A stretch of 64,000 nucleotides of DNA from Vagococcus luciliae. Its GTDB lineage: Bacteria > Bacillota > Bacilli > Lactobacillales > Vagococcaceae. Below are positions 16,454-24,899 of the stretch, one piece after another; within the stretch, counting starts at the first letter, position 1; every line of letters begins with the position of its first letter. Below the pieces are notes generated by a model that was given only the letters and a program-made list of their open reading frames with translations, had not been told where the DNA came from and made no database searches. Both the position numbers and the translations under genes were made by a program. The stretch covers positions 871,001-935,000 of the forward strand of contig NZ_CP102451.1 of NCBI RefSeq assembly GCF_024637875.1. The letters are read 5' to 3'.

Positions 16454-17074
16454 ATGAAATTATATTTTGTCCGCCATGGAAAAACAGAGTGGAATTTAGA
16501 CGATCGGTTACAAGGAATGAAGGATTCTCCTTTATTACCGCAAAGTTATGAAGACATGAAAAAATGTGGTCAAGCGTTAAAAGATATTCCGTTTAAAGCA
16601 GTGTATACAAGTCCTATTAAACGAGCAAAAGAAACGGCTGAAGGTATTGTGTCACAATTTGATTATAATGTCCCTATGTATGAAAGGCCAGGCTTTGTAG
16701 AGCTTAGTTTTGGCGATTTAGAAGGAGAAAAGTTTTTAACAGCAAAAGAAACGTTTCCTAATGAGATGTTTTATTTGAGAAATCACCCAGATAAGTATGA
16801 TCCATCCGTTTTTAATGGGGAAAATTATGGCTCAATGATTAAAAGAAGCACCACTGTTGTAAAAGAAGCAATAGAAGACAATGAAACAGGGCCATTGTTG
16901 TTTGTTGGACACGGAGCGATGTTAATTGCTTGTTTACGTACACTTTTGGGTGTACCAATTGAACGTATTCGTGAAGTTGAGGGAATGTTAGATAATAATA
17001 GTGTGACAGTTTTATCATTTAATGATGGAGAATTTACTTTAGATGATTGGAACAATACAGATTTCTTATCATGA
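16454..17074 (+). CDS. Histidine phosphatase family protein
   Basis: The 206-residue protein starts KLYFVRHGKTEWNLDDRLQG, the RHG motif with phospho-accepting His8, and has the second histidine in LLFVGHGAML. Conserved YTSPIKRAKETAE and ELSFGDLEGE complete the phosphoglycerate-mutase-like signature. Members dephosphorylate varied small molecules; the substrate is not evident. It is closely spaced with trmL upstream and recD2 downstream. Confidence 0.85.
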   Translation: MKLYFVRHGKTEWNLDDRLQGMKDSPLLPQSYEDMKKCGQALKDIPFKAVYTSPIKRAKETAEGIVSQFDYNVPMYERPGFVELSFGDLEGEKFLTAKETFPNEMFYLRNHPDKYDPSVFNGENYGSMIKRSTTVVKEAIEDNETGPLLFVGHGAMLIACLRTLLGVPIERIREVEGMLDNNSVTVLSFNDGEFTLDDWNNTDFLS

Positions 17075-17092
17075 TAGATGGAGGTGACGACA

Positions 17093-19603
17093 ATGGAAGA
17101 GATGCCAAAGACGCCTTTTCTAAAGGGAGTGGTTGAAGCAATTTTTTTTGAAAATGCCACAAATTTTTATAAGGTCATGTTGGTAAAAGTAAAAGAGACT
17201 AACACAACTTATGATGGTGATGAGATTGTTGTCACTGGAACATTTGGTCAGATTCAAGAGGGAGAACCGTATTGTTTTTATGGAGAAATCGTTAATCATC
17301 CAAGATATGGAGAGCAATTAAAGGTAGAGCGTTACGAGCAGGATAAACCAACTTCAACAGAAGGATTGATAAACTATTTATCAAGTAGTAAGTTTCCTGG
17401 GATAGGGAAAAAAACGGCTCAGACAATTGTTGAGTTGCTTGGTGAAACGGCTATAGATGACATCTTAGATAATCCAGATTTACTTGATCAAGTTGCAGGA
17501 CTTAATCAAAAGAAAAAAGAAACACTTGTGTCTTCTTTGAGAGAAAATTACGGAATGGAACAAATTGTTGTTGGCTTAAATCGTTATGGTTTTGGAAATC
17601 AGCTAGCTTTTACTATTTACCAGTATTATAAGGGCGATACATTAAAAATCATTGAAGAAAATCCTTATCAGTTGGTAGAAGATATTGAAGGAGTGGGATT
17701 TAAAAAAGCGGATATGTTAGCAGAACGAATTGGAATTTCTGCTACCTCTTCAGAGCGTATTCGAGCAGCATTGGTTCATGAGTTATATCAAGGCTGTTTA
17801 AATGCTGGTGATACTTACATGGAAGCAAAGCAATTATTATCAGCTTCGATTCAGGTGTTAGAAAATAGTCGTCCTGTTGAAATTGATCCACAATTAGTAG
17901 CAGATGAAGTAATTCGTCTAGCTGAAGAGGGTGTGATTATTCAAGAGGGAACTCGTTTGTTTGAAAAATCGTTGTATTTTTCTGAGGTTGGTACGGCGGC
18001 GTCTATCAAACGATTACTTGAAAAAAAGAAAAAGTTACCTTATAAAGAAAAAGAAATTGATGCCACGATTAAAATGATTGAAAAACAAAGTGAGATAATA
18101 TATGGCAACAGTCAAAAAGAAGCGTTGAAAGAAGCCATCATGTCCCATTTCTTTATTTTAACAGGAGGACCTGGTACAGGTAAAACAACCGTAATTAATG
18201 GTTTGGTGTCTTTATATGCAGAATTAAATGGCCTTTCTCTAAATTTGGAGGATTACACGCAAAAGGTATTTCCAATTCTTTTGGCCGCACCAACTGGTCG
18301 AGCAGCTAAACGGATGAATGATATGACTGGCTTACCAGCAAGCACCATTCATCGCCTGTTAGGCTTAACAGGGCGAGAAAAAGAAGGAGTAGAAGAGGCT
18401 AGAGAGCTTGAAGGTGGACTGTTGATAGTTGATGAGTTGTCAATGGTTGATACATGGTTAGTTAATACATTATTAAAATCTGTGCCAAATAATATGCAAG
18501 TTATTTTTGTAGGGGATAAGGATCAGTTGCCTTCAGTTGGACCAGGTCAAGTATTAACCGATTTATTAAGAGTAGAAGAAATACCCAAAAAAGAATTAGT
18601 GGATATTTATCGACAAGATGATGGCTCTTCTATCATTTCATTAGCACATCATATCAAAAATGGTAAGGTACCAAATGATTTAACAGAAAATAAAAAAGAC
18701 CGGTCGTTTATTCAATGCCAGGTTAGTCAAATCGAATCAGTTGTTGAGCAAGTGGTCTCACGAGCAAAAGATAAAGGCTTTTCTAATCAAGAAGTGCAAG
18801 TATTAGCACCAATGTATCGTGGAAAAGCAGGCATTGATCAATTGAATATCATGATGCAGCAGATTTTAAATAGTAATGAGACTGGTGAAAGAAAAGAAGT
18901 AAAATGGTTGGACAAGTTATATCGTATTGGTGATAAGGTACTACATCTTGTGAATAGTCCAGAGGTGAATGTTTTTAATGGTGACATGGGAGAAATTGTT
19001 GGGATTACTTATGGAAAAGATACAGATGATAAGGTCGATGAGATGACGATTTTATTTGATGAAACAGAAGTGGTTTATAAACGGAATGAATGGCAAAAAA
19101 TTACATTAGCTTATGCGTGTTCAATTCATAAATCACAAGGTAGCGAGTTTCAAATGGTTATCCTACCATTAGTAAATCAATACGGGCGTATGTTACAAAG
19201 AAAATTGCTTTATACAGCAGTAACACGAAGCCGAGACTTTTTAATTTTACTTGGTGAACCTGATGCATTTGTTCGAGCAATTGAAAGTCAGACATTAGAG
19301 CGACAAACAACTTTAGCGGAACGACTTGTTGAAAGCGATGAGTTATTAGTTAAACGAGCTAAAGAGGAAGAAGATTATTTAGATGAAAAAGAGCAAGAAG
19401 TTAAAGAAACTCTACACCATAAAGTAGAAGAAAAACTTGAACAGTTACCAGAAAAATCAAACGTTAAAGAAGTGTCTTTATTTGAAAAAGTAGATGAAGA
19501 GATTCCTAAAACATATGTTTTAACATTAGATAATTATCTTACCATTGATCCAATGATTGGAATGAGTGACCAAACTCCTCACGATTTTGAAATAAAAAAA
19601 TAA
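17093..19603 (+). CDS. recD2: ATP-dependent DNA helicase RecD2 (YrrC)
   Basis: This 836-residue SF1 5'-3' helicase has the RecD2-specific N-terminal OB-like and helix-hairpin-helix region (FPGIGKKTAQTIVE, EGVGFKKADMLAERIGI). The helicase core has Walker A GGPGTGKT at 358-365, LLIVDELSMVD, VGDKDQLPSVGPGQVL, and the C-terminal YACSIHKSQGSEF and YTAVTRSRDFLIL. It lacks RecB/RecC partners and acts in repair and replication-fork maintenance. The ATG at 17093 is preferred because GGAGGTGA overlaps the upstream ATG at 17078. A charged tail of ~100 residues follows the core. Confidence 0.94.
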   Translation: MEEMPKTPFLKGVVEAIFFENATNFYKVMLVKVKETNTTYDGDEIVVTGTFGQIQEGEPYCFYGEIVNHPRYGEQLKVERYEQDKPTSTEGLINYLSSSKFPGIGKKTAQTIVELLGETAIDDILDNPDLLDQVAGLNQKKKETLVSSLRENYGMEQIVVGLNRYGFGNQLAFTIYQYYKGDTLKIIEENPYQLVEDIEGVGFKKADMLAERIGISATSSERIRAALVHELYQGCLNAGDTYMEAKQLLSASIQVLENSRPVEIDPQLVADEVIRLAEEGVIIQEGTRLFEKSLYFSEVGTAASIKRLLEKKKKLPYKEKEIDATIKMIEKQSEIIYGNSQKEALKEAIMSHFFILTGGPGTGKTTVINGLVSLYAELNGLSLNLEDYTQKVFPILLAAPTGRAAKRMNDMTGLPASTIHRLLGLTGREKEGVEEARELEGGLLIVDELSMVDTWLVNTLLKSVPNNMQVIFVGDKDQLPSVGPGQVLTDLLRVEEIPKKELVDIYRQDDGSSIISLAHHIKNGKVPNDLTENKKDRSFIQCQVSQIESVVEQVVSRAKDKGFSNQEVQVLAPMYRGKAGIDQLNIMMQQILNSNETGERKEVKWLDKLYRIGDKVLHLVNSPEVNVFNGDMGEIVGITYGKDTDDKVDEMTILFDETEVVYKRNEWQKITLAYACSIHKSQGSEFQMVILPLVNQYGRMLQRKLLYTAVTRSRDFLILLGEPDAFVRAIESQTLERQTTLAERLVESDELLVKRAKEEEDYLDEKEQEVKETLHHKVEEKLEQLPEKSNVKEVSLFEKVDEEIPKTYVLTLDNYLTIDPMIGMSDQTPHDFEIKK

Positions 19604-19632
19604 GCGATGGCTTTTGCCATGGCTTATTTTTA
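19598..19632. terminator. Terminator between recD2 and the lipid kinase gene
   Basis: AATAAGCGATGGC pairs with GCCATGGCTTATT (one mismatch) across a TTTT loop, followed by T residues. It is bidirectional between convergent genes. Confidence 0.85.
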
Positions 19633-20583
19633 CATCCAAAATAAATGTTGAGTGGTTTTAAAGCGTAGTTTAAAGTCTCTTTCTCCCAGTTCTTCACCAT
19701 CTGCTTGTCCCACTTGTGCAAGAGGACAGGTTAGTGTCAATTCTGAATCGACAAAGCGATGTAGATGTGGGGAGGTTAAATGTTGTTTAAAAAATAATTT
19801 TATAATTAACCAAGCTAAAGATAAAGGGAAAATTTTTTCAACAATAATTAAGTGAACATCATCTGTATAAGCTGAAGCGGTCGGATCAATCGCAACTCCT
19901 CCACCAAAATAAGGATGATTAGTAGTGGTACATAAAAAGGCACGTTCAAATTCTTTTTTTTCTGCGGTTGTTTCAATAATTAAGGGAAAAGAAGGTTGCT
20001 TAAACAGGGAAGATAGAGCCGCACTAACATACGATAAAGAGCCTAATTTCATCTGATTTAATAATGATTTAGCCTTTGAATGATTGGCGGTTGCCACAAT
20101 TTTCGCATCAATCCCTACACCAACATTGTTTAAAATAAGACGAGTATCATTTGAGTCAACATCCATTGCCTCCATTAAACTAATTGGTTTTGGTTCGTTT
20201 ACATCTAACAAGTGTGTTAAGGCTGCATTTATTTTTCTTGAAATGCCGACCCCCCGAGCAAAATCATTTCCAGAACCACTTGGGAGGTAGCCAATGGGAA
20301 TAGTTGGCTCGTATTTTAAAGCATTGACTACTTCATGTAAAGTACCATCACCACCTAATACGACTAATAAATTTTCAAATGGTTCATCTTGTTTATAAGG
20401 GGTAAGAGTACCGTTTAATAATTCTTGGACAATCTCTTTTTCATGACCAGCATATTCAGTAAAATAGGTTTTAAATGGAACGTTTTTGGCTATCAATTGT
20501 TTTTGAACTTCTTTATATTGTTTAGCTCCTTTTCCAGAACCAGCATGTTGATTAACTAATAAATGTAAGATTAATTTTTTCAT
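19630..20583 (-). CDS. Diacylglycerol/lipid kinase family protein (DagK/YegS type)
   Basis: The 317-residue protein shows the DAGK catalytic signature VLGGDGTLHEVVNAL, then GYLPSGSGNDFARGVGI and the C-terminal GGVAIDPTASAYTDD and QADGEELG motifs. Family members phosphorylate diacylglycerol or related lipids on the cytoplasmic membrane face, recycling lipids from lipoteichoic acid synthesis. AAGGAG precedes the ATG. DgkB-type and BmrU-type members cannot be separated with confidence. Confidence 0.85.
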   Translation of the reverse strand: MKKLILHLLVNQHAGSGKGAKQYKEVQKQLIAKNVPFKTYFTEYAGHEKEIVQELLNGTLTPYKQDEPFENLLVVLGGDGTLHEVVNALKYEPTIPIGYLPSGSGNDFARGVGISRKINAALTHLLDVNEPKPISLMEAMDVDSNDTRLILNNVGVGIDAKIVATANHSKAKSLLNQMKLGSLSYVSAALSSLFKQPSFPLIIETTAEKKEFERAFLCTTTNHPYFGGGVAIDPTASAYTDDVHLIIVEKIFPLSLAWLIIKLFFKQHLTSPHLHRFVDSELTLTCPLAQVGQADGEELGERDFKLRFKTTQHLFWM

Positions 20584-20631
20584 AAAGTAACTCCTTAAAT
20601 TCTGACGGTTCTACTAATAAACACGATATGA

Positions 20632-21090
20632 TTAAACCACTTTCTTAAGACGTAGTTGGTCTTTTAATTGAATACCATGCTCAAAAATAGGTTCAGAATA
20701 GTTTTTGAGAAAGTAGTCAATCTGGATGTCTGTTATGCGAAAGCCGTGTTTTTGATAAAAATAAAGTTGCCAGATACTTGTAGAACCTGTACAAACTTCA
20801 AGTGTAGAGTAATGGTTTTCTTTTGCAAAATTTTCAGTAAAAACTAAGAGAGAAGACCCGATGCCTTGATGTTGATATTCTTCAAGGACAGAAATATTTA
20901 AAATTTCTAATGCGTTCTCTTTATTCTGATTTAATGCTAGAACACCTACAATTTTATTATTATAAAGGCATTCGAACAAAAAAGCACGATAAATATATGA
21001 ATTAATCATATCCTCATCTGGATCTGCTTGTTTTAATAAAGCGAAATGTTGTGTTGTAATCGTTTTGATTTTTTGAATAATAAGTGACAT
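20632..21090 (-). CDS. GNAT family N-acetyltransferase
   Basis: The 152-residue GNAT-fold protein has the acetyl-CoA binding segment EYQHQGIGSSLLVFTENFAKE and the STSIWQLYFYQKHGFRI motif. AAGGAAG precedes the ATG. The substrate is unknown. It is divergent from queT, and their promoters share the 150-bp gap. Confidence 0.82.
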   Translation of the reverse strand: MSLIIQKIKTITTQHFALLKQADPDEDMINSYIYRAFLFECLYNNKIVGVLALNQNKENALEILNISVLEEYQHQGIGSSLLVFTENFAKENHYSTLEVCTGSTSIWQLYFYQKHGFRITDIQIDYFLKNYSEPIFEHGIQLKDQLRLKKVV

Positions 21091-21186
21091 TATTTTCTTC
21101 CTTTTTGTTAGTCATGCTCTTATCATACCAAAAAACTTTGACATTTGGGAAAACAAAAGGTAGGATAATATCGTTATGTTGAATAA

Positions 21187-21236
21187 CCGCAGTTCGTTCA
21201 TACCATCCTGCGATATCAAAACTAGGAAGGGAGAAA
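21187..21236 (+). promoter_or_regulatory. preQ1-I riboswitch
   Basis: A stem CGCAG (21188-21192) with CTGCG (21208-21212) encloses a loop TTCGTTCATACCATC. An A-rich tail, ATATCAAAACTAGG, follows and can fold back to the CC of the loop, as in class I preQ1 aptamers. The tail leads straight into the queT Shine-Dalgarno (GGAAGG), suggesting translational control. The downstream gene is a queuosine-precursor transporter, which fits. Confidence 0.85.
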
Positions 21237-21243
21237 AAGAAAA

Positions 21244-21762
21244 ATGGAAAAATCAGTATCACAATCAAAGACAACTACATTAGTTGTTAATGGGTTAATA
21301 GCCGCATTGTACGTTGTGCTGACACTTGTCGTAGCACCTATTGCCCAAGGCCCGGTTCAATTTCGGGTATCCGAGAGTCTGAATCACTTGGTAGTTTTTA
21401 ATAAAAAGCTATTATGGGGAGTCCTTCTAGGAGTTATTACGTTTAATTTGTTTTTTTCTGAAGGAGGCATGATGGACGTCTTATTCGGTGGAGGGCAGAC
21501 ACTTTTAGCACTGAGTATCACAGCTATATCAGCTAGATGGATTAAGAGTGAAAAAAAACGAATGGTTATTAATATCATCGCATTTTCAGTGAGTATGGTA
21601 TTAATTGCAATTATGATTTGTATTTTATCAAAACAATCGATTGGATCGCCTTTTTTCTGGGGAACATATGGCTCATTATTCTTAAGTGAATTAATCATTA
21701 TGAGTATATCAGCACCTATTATGTTTGGTATTAATCGTATGATTCATTTTGAAAAATTTTAA
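21244..21762 (+). CDS. queT: QueT-family queuosine precursor ECF transporter S component
   Basis: The 172-residue membrane protein has about five to six helices and the QueT signature APIAQGPVQFRVSESLNHLVVFNKKLLWGVLLG, followed by FFSEGGMMDVLFGGGQTLLAL. QueT is the substrate-binding subunit that works with the shared ECF energizing module (not in this window) to import preQ1 or preQ0. A preQ1 riboswitch directly upstream supports the role, and queG for the last step of queuosine synthesis is at 52.8-53.9 kb. Confidence 0.92.
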   Translation: MEKSVSQSKTTTLVVNGLIAALYVVLTLVVAPIAQGPVQFRVSESLNHLVVFNKKLLWGVLLGVITFNLFFSEGGMMDVLFGGGQTLLALSITAISARWIKSEKKRMVINIIAFSVSMVLIAIMICILSKQSIGSPFFWGTYGSLFLSELIIMSISAPIMFGINRMIHFEKF

Positions 21763-21772
21763 TAATGAAAAT

Positions 21773-21798
21773 AAAAATGCAACCAAATTTAATTGGCT
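21773..21798. terminator. Terminator between queT and the CBS gene
   Basis: AAAAATGCAACCAA pairs with TTGGCTGCATTTTT with one mismatch and is T-rich on both strands. Confidence 0.82.
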
Positions 21799-21806
21799 GC
21801 ATTTTT

Positions 21807-22451
21807 TTAATTTAAAGGTTGTTGTAAATCTTCGACCTGAGCGACAAAGAAATCTTTTTTATTTAATGCTTTGATGATTAAATCACATGTTTCTTTATCA
21901 GTATCCGCTGGTAGTGTGATAATAGTTCGACGAATGTATTCATCGCGACCAACATCAAGTGTAATACAACTTGCAATATCAGAGTATTTAGAAATAATTT
22001 TTGTCATGTTTGCTAAGTCACCTTTACGGCCAGTTGAAGCAATTGTTAATGCGAAGCGTCCTTCTTTAACATTCCATGATTGAGATAAAATACCTAATAA
22101 ACTACTATGTGTTAAAATGCCATAAAATTGATTGTTGGCATCTAAAACAGCGATGTATGGTAACTCTTTAATAGTGAAAAAGATTTTGAAGAAAGATGAA
22201 TTCAAATGAATAAATTTTGTCGCATTTTTAATCAAATGTGTGACAGGTAAACTCATATCTCCACCATTTGATTTGTGACGATATATATGCATTTTATAGA
22301 TATTTCCTCTAAAGAATTTTCCTGTTTCGTCAAGTACAGGGACGCAACGGAAACCAGACTCTTCTAAGATATTCAAAGCATCTTCTAGCGTACAAGTTTC
22401 ACTAACTGTTGTTAGTAATCTTTTTGGAATACAGACTGATTCAATTAACAT
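21807..22451 (-). CDS. cbpA: CBS-pair and ACT-like protein (probable c-di-AMP-binding CbpA)
   Basis: This 214-residue cytoplasmic protein has two N-terminal CBS motifs (about 1-60 and 70-125, FRCVPVLDETGKFFRGNIY and LPYIAVLDANNQFYGILTHSSLL) and a C-terminal ACT-like half (about 130-205, GRKGDLANMTKIISKYSDI). This domain order and length match the Listeria/Enterococcus c-di-AMP binding protein called CbpA; c-di-AMP binding is a family property, not visible here. It is monocistronic, with its terminator shared with queT. Confidence 0.7.
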   Translation of the reverse strand: MLIESVCIPKRLLTTVSETCTLEDALNILEESGFRCVPVLDETGKFFRGNIYKMHIYRHKSNGGDMSLPVTHLIKNATKFIHLNSSFFKIFFTIKELPYIAVLDANNQFYGILTHSSLLGILSQSWNVKEGRFALTIASTGRKGDLANMTKIISKYSDIASCITLDVGRDEYIRRTIITLPADTDKETCDLIIKALNKKDFFVAQVEDLQQPLN

Positions 22452-22548
22452 AATATGTAGCTCCCTTCATTTTTCATTACAACCTAATAATACCATAAAC
22501 AAATGGTTAAATAAAAGAACAATAAATCTGTTCAGTAAATGAACGTGT

Positions 22549-22577
22549 TTGACAAAACTTCTTTTAAACGTTATACT
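22549..22577 (+). promoter_or_regulatory. Promoter of rpmG-secE(-nusG)
   Basis: TTGACA at 22549-22554 and TATACT at 22572-22577 have a 17-bp spacer. This is a strong sigma-A promoter 36 bp upstream of the rpmG start. Confidence 0.9.
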
Positions 22578-22612
22578 TTAAAAGTTATTAATACAGTGGG
22601 AGGATTCTACCC

Positions 22613-22765
22613 TTGGCTCAAAAAAAATCAGCACTTGCTTGTACTGTATGTGGTTCTCGTAACTATTCAAAAGCAGTTAGTGATTCACAACGTACTGAGC
22701 GTTTAGAAGTAAAAAAATTCTGTAAGTATTGTAAAAAGCACACACTTCATAAAGAGACAAAATAG
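22613..22765 (+). CDS. rpmG: 50S ribosomal protein L33
   Basis: The 50-residue protein reads (M)[19 protein letters not shown] and ends [15 protein letters not shown]. The two CxxC pairs (Cys10/13 and Cys37/40) make it the zinc-binding C+ form of L33. The start is TTG at 22613, with GGGAGG ten bases upstream. It lies first in the classical rpmG-secE-nusG cluster. Confidence 0.95.
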   Translation: MAQKKSALACTVCGSRNYSKAVSDSQRTERLEVKKFCKYCKKHTLHKETK

Positions 22766-22789
22766 TCATCATTAAGGAGGGGAAAAAGA

Positions 22790-22966
22790 ATGAAATTTTT
22801 CAAAAGCGTTATTGAAGAAATGAAACTTGTTACTTGGCCTAGTCGTAAAAAATTAGTTAAAGATGTGATTACAGTGATTCAGTCAACTATCTTATTTGCT
22901 CTATTTTTCGCAGCAGTTGACTTTTTATTAGCAAAACTTTCATATCTTGGGCTAAAAGGTCTGTAG
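22790..22966 (+). CDS. secE: Preprotein translocase subunit SecE
   Basis: This 58-residue single-span SecE starts MKFFKSVIEEMKLVTWPSRKK, the conserved cytoplasmic amphipathic helix with the TWPSRKE-like motif, then one membrane helix (ILFALFFAAVDFLLAKL). AAGGAGGGG precedes the ATG at 22790. It is part of the SecYEG channel. Confidence 0.95.
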   Translation: MKFFKSVIEEMKLVTWPSRKKLVKDVITVIQSTILFALFFAAVDFLLAKLSYLGLKGL

Positions 22967-23013
22967 ATATAACTAGAAAAATGCACATTTGAGTGTTACA
23001 ATTAAGTTGAAAG

Positions 23014-23041
23014 AAAAACTTCGGCTCTCTGAGGTTTTTTT
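23014..23041 (+). terminator. Hairpin with T tract between secE and nusG (attenuator or terminator)
   Basis: AAAAACTTC (23014-23022) pairs with GAGGTTTTT (23031-23039) around an 8-nt loop and runs into T residues. It lies about 30 bp before the nusG start, so it could reduce read-through into nusG. Confidence 0.7.
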
Positions 23042-23071
23042 ATTTTATCATGAAAAGGATGGTTGAATTCT

Positions 23072-23614
23072 GTGGAATCGTTTGAAAGACAGTGGTACGT
23101 ATTACATACATATTCAGGTTATGAAAACAAAGTAAAAACAAATATTGAATCTCGTGCGCAAAGCATGGGGATGGAAGATTTTATTTTCCGTGTAGTTGTT
23201 CCTGAAGAAGAAGAAAGAGAAATCAAAAATGGTCAAGAGAAAGTAACAGCTAGAAAGACTTTCCCAGGCTATGTGTTAGTTGAAATGATTATGACTGATG
23301 AATCATGGTATATTGTACGTAATACACCAGGTGTAACAGGCTTTGTGGGGTCACATGGCGCTGGTAGTAAGCCTGCTCCATTATTACCAGAAGAAGTGAC
23401 TCATATTTTAGGTAAAATAGGAATGAGCAAACGTGTCACAGATTTAGATGTTGAGCTAGGTGAAACCGTGACAATTACAGAAGGAGCATTTTCTGGTTTA
23501 ACTGGAGAGATTACTGAAATCGATTTAGAAAAACAAAAATTAAAAGTAAATATTGATATGTTTGGTCGCGAAACAAGTACAGAATTAGACTTTGATCAAG
23601 TAGATAAATTGTAA
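23072..23614 (+). CDS. nusG: Transcription termination/antitermination protein NusG
   Basis: The 180-residue protein has the N-terminal NGN domain (FERQWYVLHTYSGYENKVKTNIESR, FPGYVLVEMIMTDESWYIVRNTPGVTGFVG) and a C-terminal KOW domain (ETVTITEGAFSGLTGEITEI). The GTG at 23072 is used because AAAGGATGG directly abuts the TTG at 23063. It follows secE as in most bacteria, but here the next gene is an unrelated lipoprotein, not rplK. Confidence 0.95.
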   Translation: MESFERQWYVLHTYSGYENKVKTNIESRAQSMGMEDFIFRVVVPEEEEREIKNGQEKVTARKTFPGYVLVEMIMTDESWYIVRNTPGVTGFVGSHGAGSKPAPLLPEEVTHILGKIGMSKRVTDLDVELGETVTITEGAFSGLTGEITEIDLEKQKLKVNIDMFGRETSTELDFDQVDKL

Positions 23615-23638
23615 AACCGATATGTTTATCGGTTTTTC
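23613..23638 (+). terminator. nusG terminator
   Basis: A 10-bp perfect stem AAAACCGATA with TATCGGTTTT, a 4-nt loop and a T tract. Confidence 0.88.
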
Positions 23639-23672
23639 TTTTAATAGTTTTTCCTAATAAAGAGGGATTTTT

Positions 23673-24551
23673 ATGCGATTGAAAAAATGTATTGTTCCTA
23701 TGTTATGTTTTTTGATACTGATTTTATCAGCATGTCAAGAAACAAAACAAGAAAAAACAGCAACAACAACAAAGACTGACGAAAAAGTAGAAAATAGCAT
23801 AAATTATACAACAACGCCTACTCTTTTTATTCATGGTGCTGGTGGTGGAAGAAGTTCTTTAGGTTATATGATTAAACGATTTAACAATCAAAAAGTAGCC
23901 AGTAAATCTCTTGTTGTTATTGTGTCAAGTGATGGAAGCATTTCGACAGAAAATAAACTGAACTCTGAGCAGTTTTCTAATGATAATCCGATGATTCAAG
24001 TGTTGTTTAAAGACAATCGAAACAATGAATGGGAACAAGCTAGATGGATAAAATTAGTGTTAGAATTTTTACAACGAGAATACAATGTTAAAGAGGTGAA
24101 TATCGTTGGTCATTCGATGGGGGGCATTAGTGGATTAAGGTATCTGTTGCAAGATAGCCAAACGACTGATTTACCTAAAGTTAATAAGTTAGTGGCAATC
24201 GGTTCACCATTTAATGAGTTTATTGATACGTTGGCAAATCAAACTTTAGATGAGTTGTTAACTGAAGGACCAAGTGAAAAAAGTGATAGGTATATTCTTT
24301 ATGAGAATGAATTAAATGGCTTAGCTACAGATGTGAATATGTTATTAATAGCAGGGAAAATATCTGATGAAGAATTGAGTGACAGCGTTGTTCCGCTAAG
24401 TAGTGCTTTTTCTGTCAATAAAATGTTATTGGATCATGGCAATCAGGTAGAATATGTGTTGGTAGAAGGACATGGTGCTAACCATAGTGATCTTCATGAA
24501 AATCAAATAGTTGATGAAGTGGTAAGCCAATTTTTATGGGATAAAAAATAA
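23673..24551 (+). CDS. Lipoprotein alpha/beta hydrolase (DUF915 type)
   Basis: The N-terminus is a lipoprotein signal with lipobox LILSAC (Cys at about residue 21). The mature part has the alpha/beta hydrolase pattern TLFIHGAGGGRSSLGYMI (oxyanion region), the nucleophile elbow GHSMGGISGLRYL, a late Asp region and His in EGHGANHSDLHEN. This fits DUF915 cell-surface hydrolases of Lactobacillales, whose substrate is unknown. It has its own ribosome binding site and lies between a terminator and the T-box promoter. Confidence 0.83.
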   Translation: MRLKKCIVPMLCFLILILSACQETKQEKTATTTKTDEKVENSINYTTTPTLFIHGAGGGRSSLGYMIKRFNNQKVASKSLVVIVSSDGSISTENKLNSEQFSNDNPMIQVLFKDNRNNEWEQARWIKLVLEFLQREYNVKEVNIVGHSMGGISGLRYLLQDSQTTDLPKVNKLVAIGSPFNEFIDTLANQTLDELLTEGPSEKSDRYILYENELNGLATDVNMLLIAGKISDEELSDSVVPLSSAFSVNKMLLDHGNQVEYVLVEGHGANHSDLHENQIVDEVVSQFLWDKK

Positions 24552-24555
24552 AGTG

Positions 24556-24584
24556 TTGACATTTATCCGATAAATAGATAATAT
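24556..24584 (+). promoter_or_regulatory. Promoter of the T-box transcript
   Basis: TTGACA (24556-24561), a 17-bp spacer and TAATAT (24579-24584). Confidence 0.88.
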
Positions 24585-24593
24585 GAATAAAAG

Positions 24594-24804
24594 TTTTACA
24601 TTTTATGCGAGTAGGGAATAAGAACTGCGTCTAAGAAAATCGATGGTTGCTGAAAATCGATCCAGCTTATTTATCTGAATTACACATAAAATGAATATAA
24701 TTAAATAATAACTAAAGAGATGAAGATAGATGGACTATCTTTAAATTAAGGTGGTACCGCGAAAAAGTCGCCCTTATGTTTAAGTACATAAGGGCGACTT
24801 TTTT
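24594..24804 (+). promoter_or_regulatory. T-box riboswitch, probable tyrosine specifier
   Basis: Stem I closes with TTTTATG and CATAAAA (24685-24691). The specifier-loop 3' strand reads GAATTACA, so the likely specifier is TAC (Tyr) at 24681-24683. A small hairpin GATAG/CTATC follows. The conserved T-box core GGTGGTACCGCG is at 24750-24761. The terminator AAAAGTCGCCCTTATG with CATAAGGGCGACTTTT ends at 24804. Uncharged tRNA-Tyr would stabilise the antiterminator and allow transcription of the transporter gene downstream. Confidence 0.9.
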
Positions 24805-24823
24805 ATAATAAAGGAGAATGGTC

Positions 24824-24862
24824 ATGAGTTGTGGTGGAATGATACGATATCGTTTTATTTAA
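24824..24862 (+). CDS. Possible 12-residue leader peptide after the T-box
   Basis: AAGGAG followed by ATG at 24824 opens a frame for MSCGGMIRYRFI, ending in TAA at 24862, 37 bp before the transporter start. The ribosome binding site is as good as that of the next gene. The peptide contains one Tyr and one Phe. It also covers the palindrome ACGATATCGT (24844-24853). It may be a real uORF or chance; no homolog is known to me. Confidence 0.35.
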   Translation: MSCGGMIRYRFI

Positions 24863-24899
24863 TAAATAAACAATTTATTAAATGAAAAGGGGAATTATC

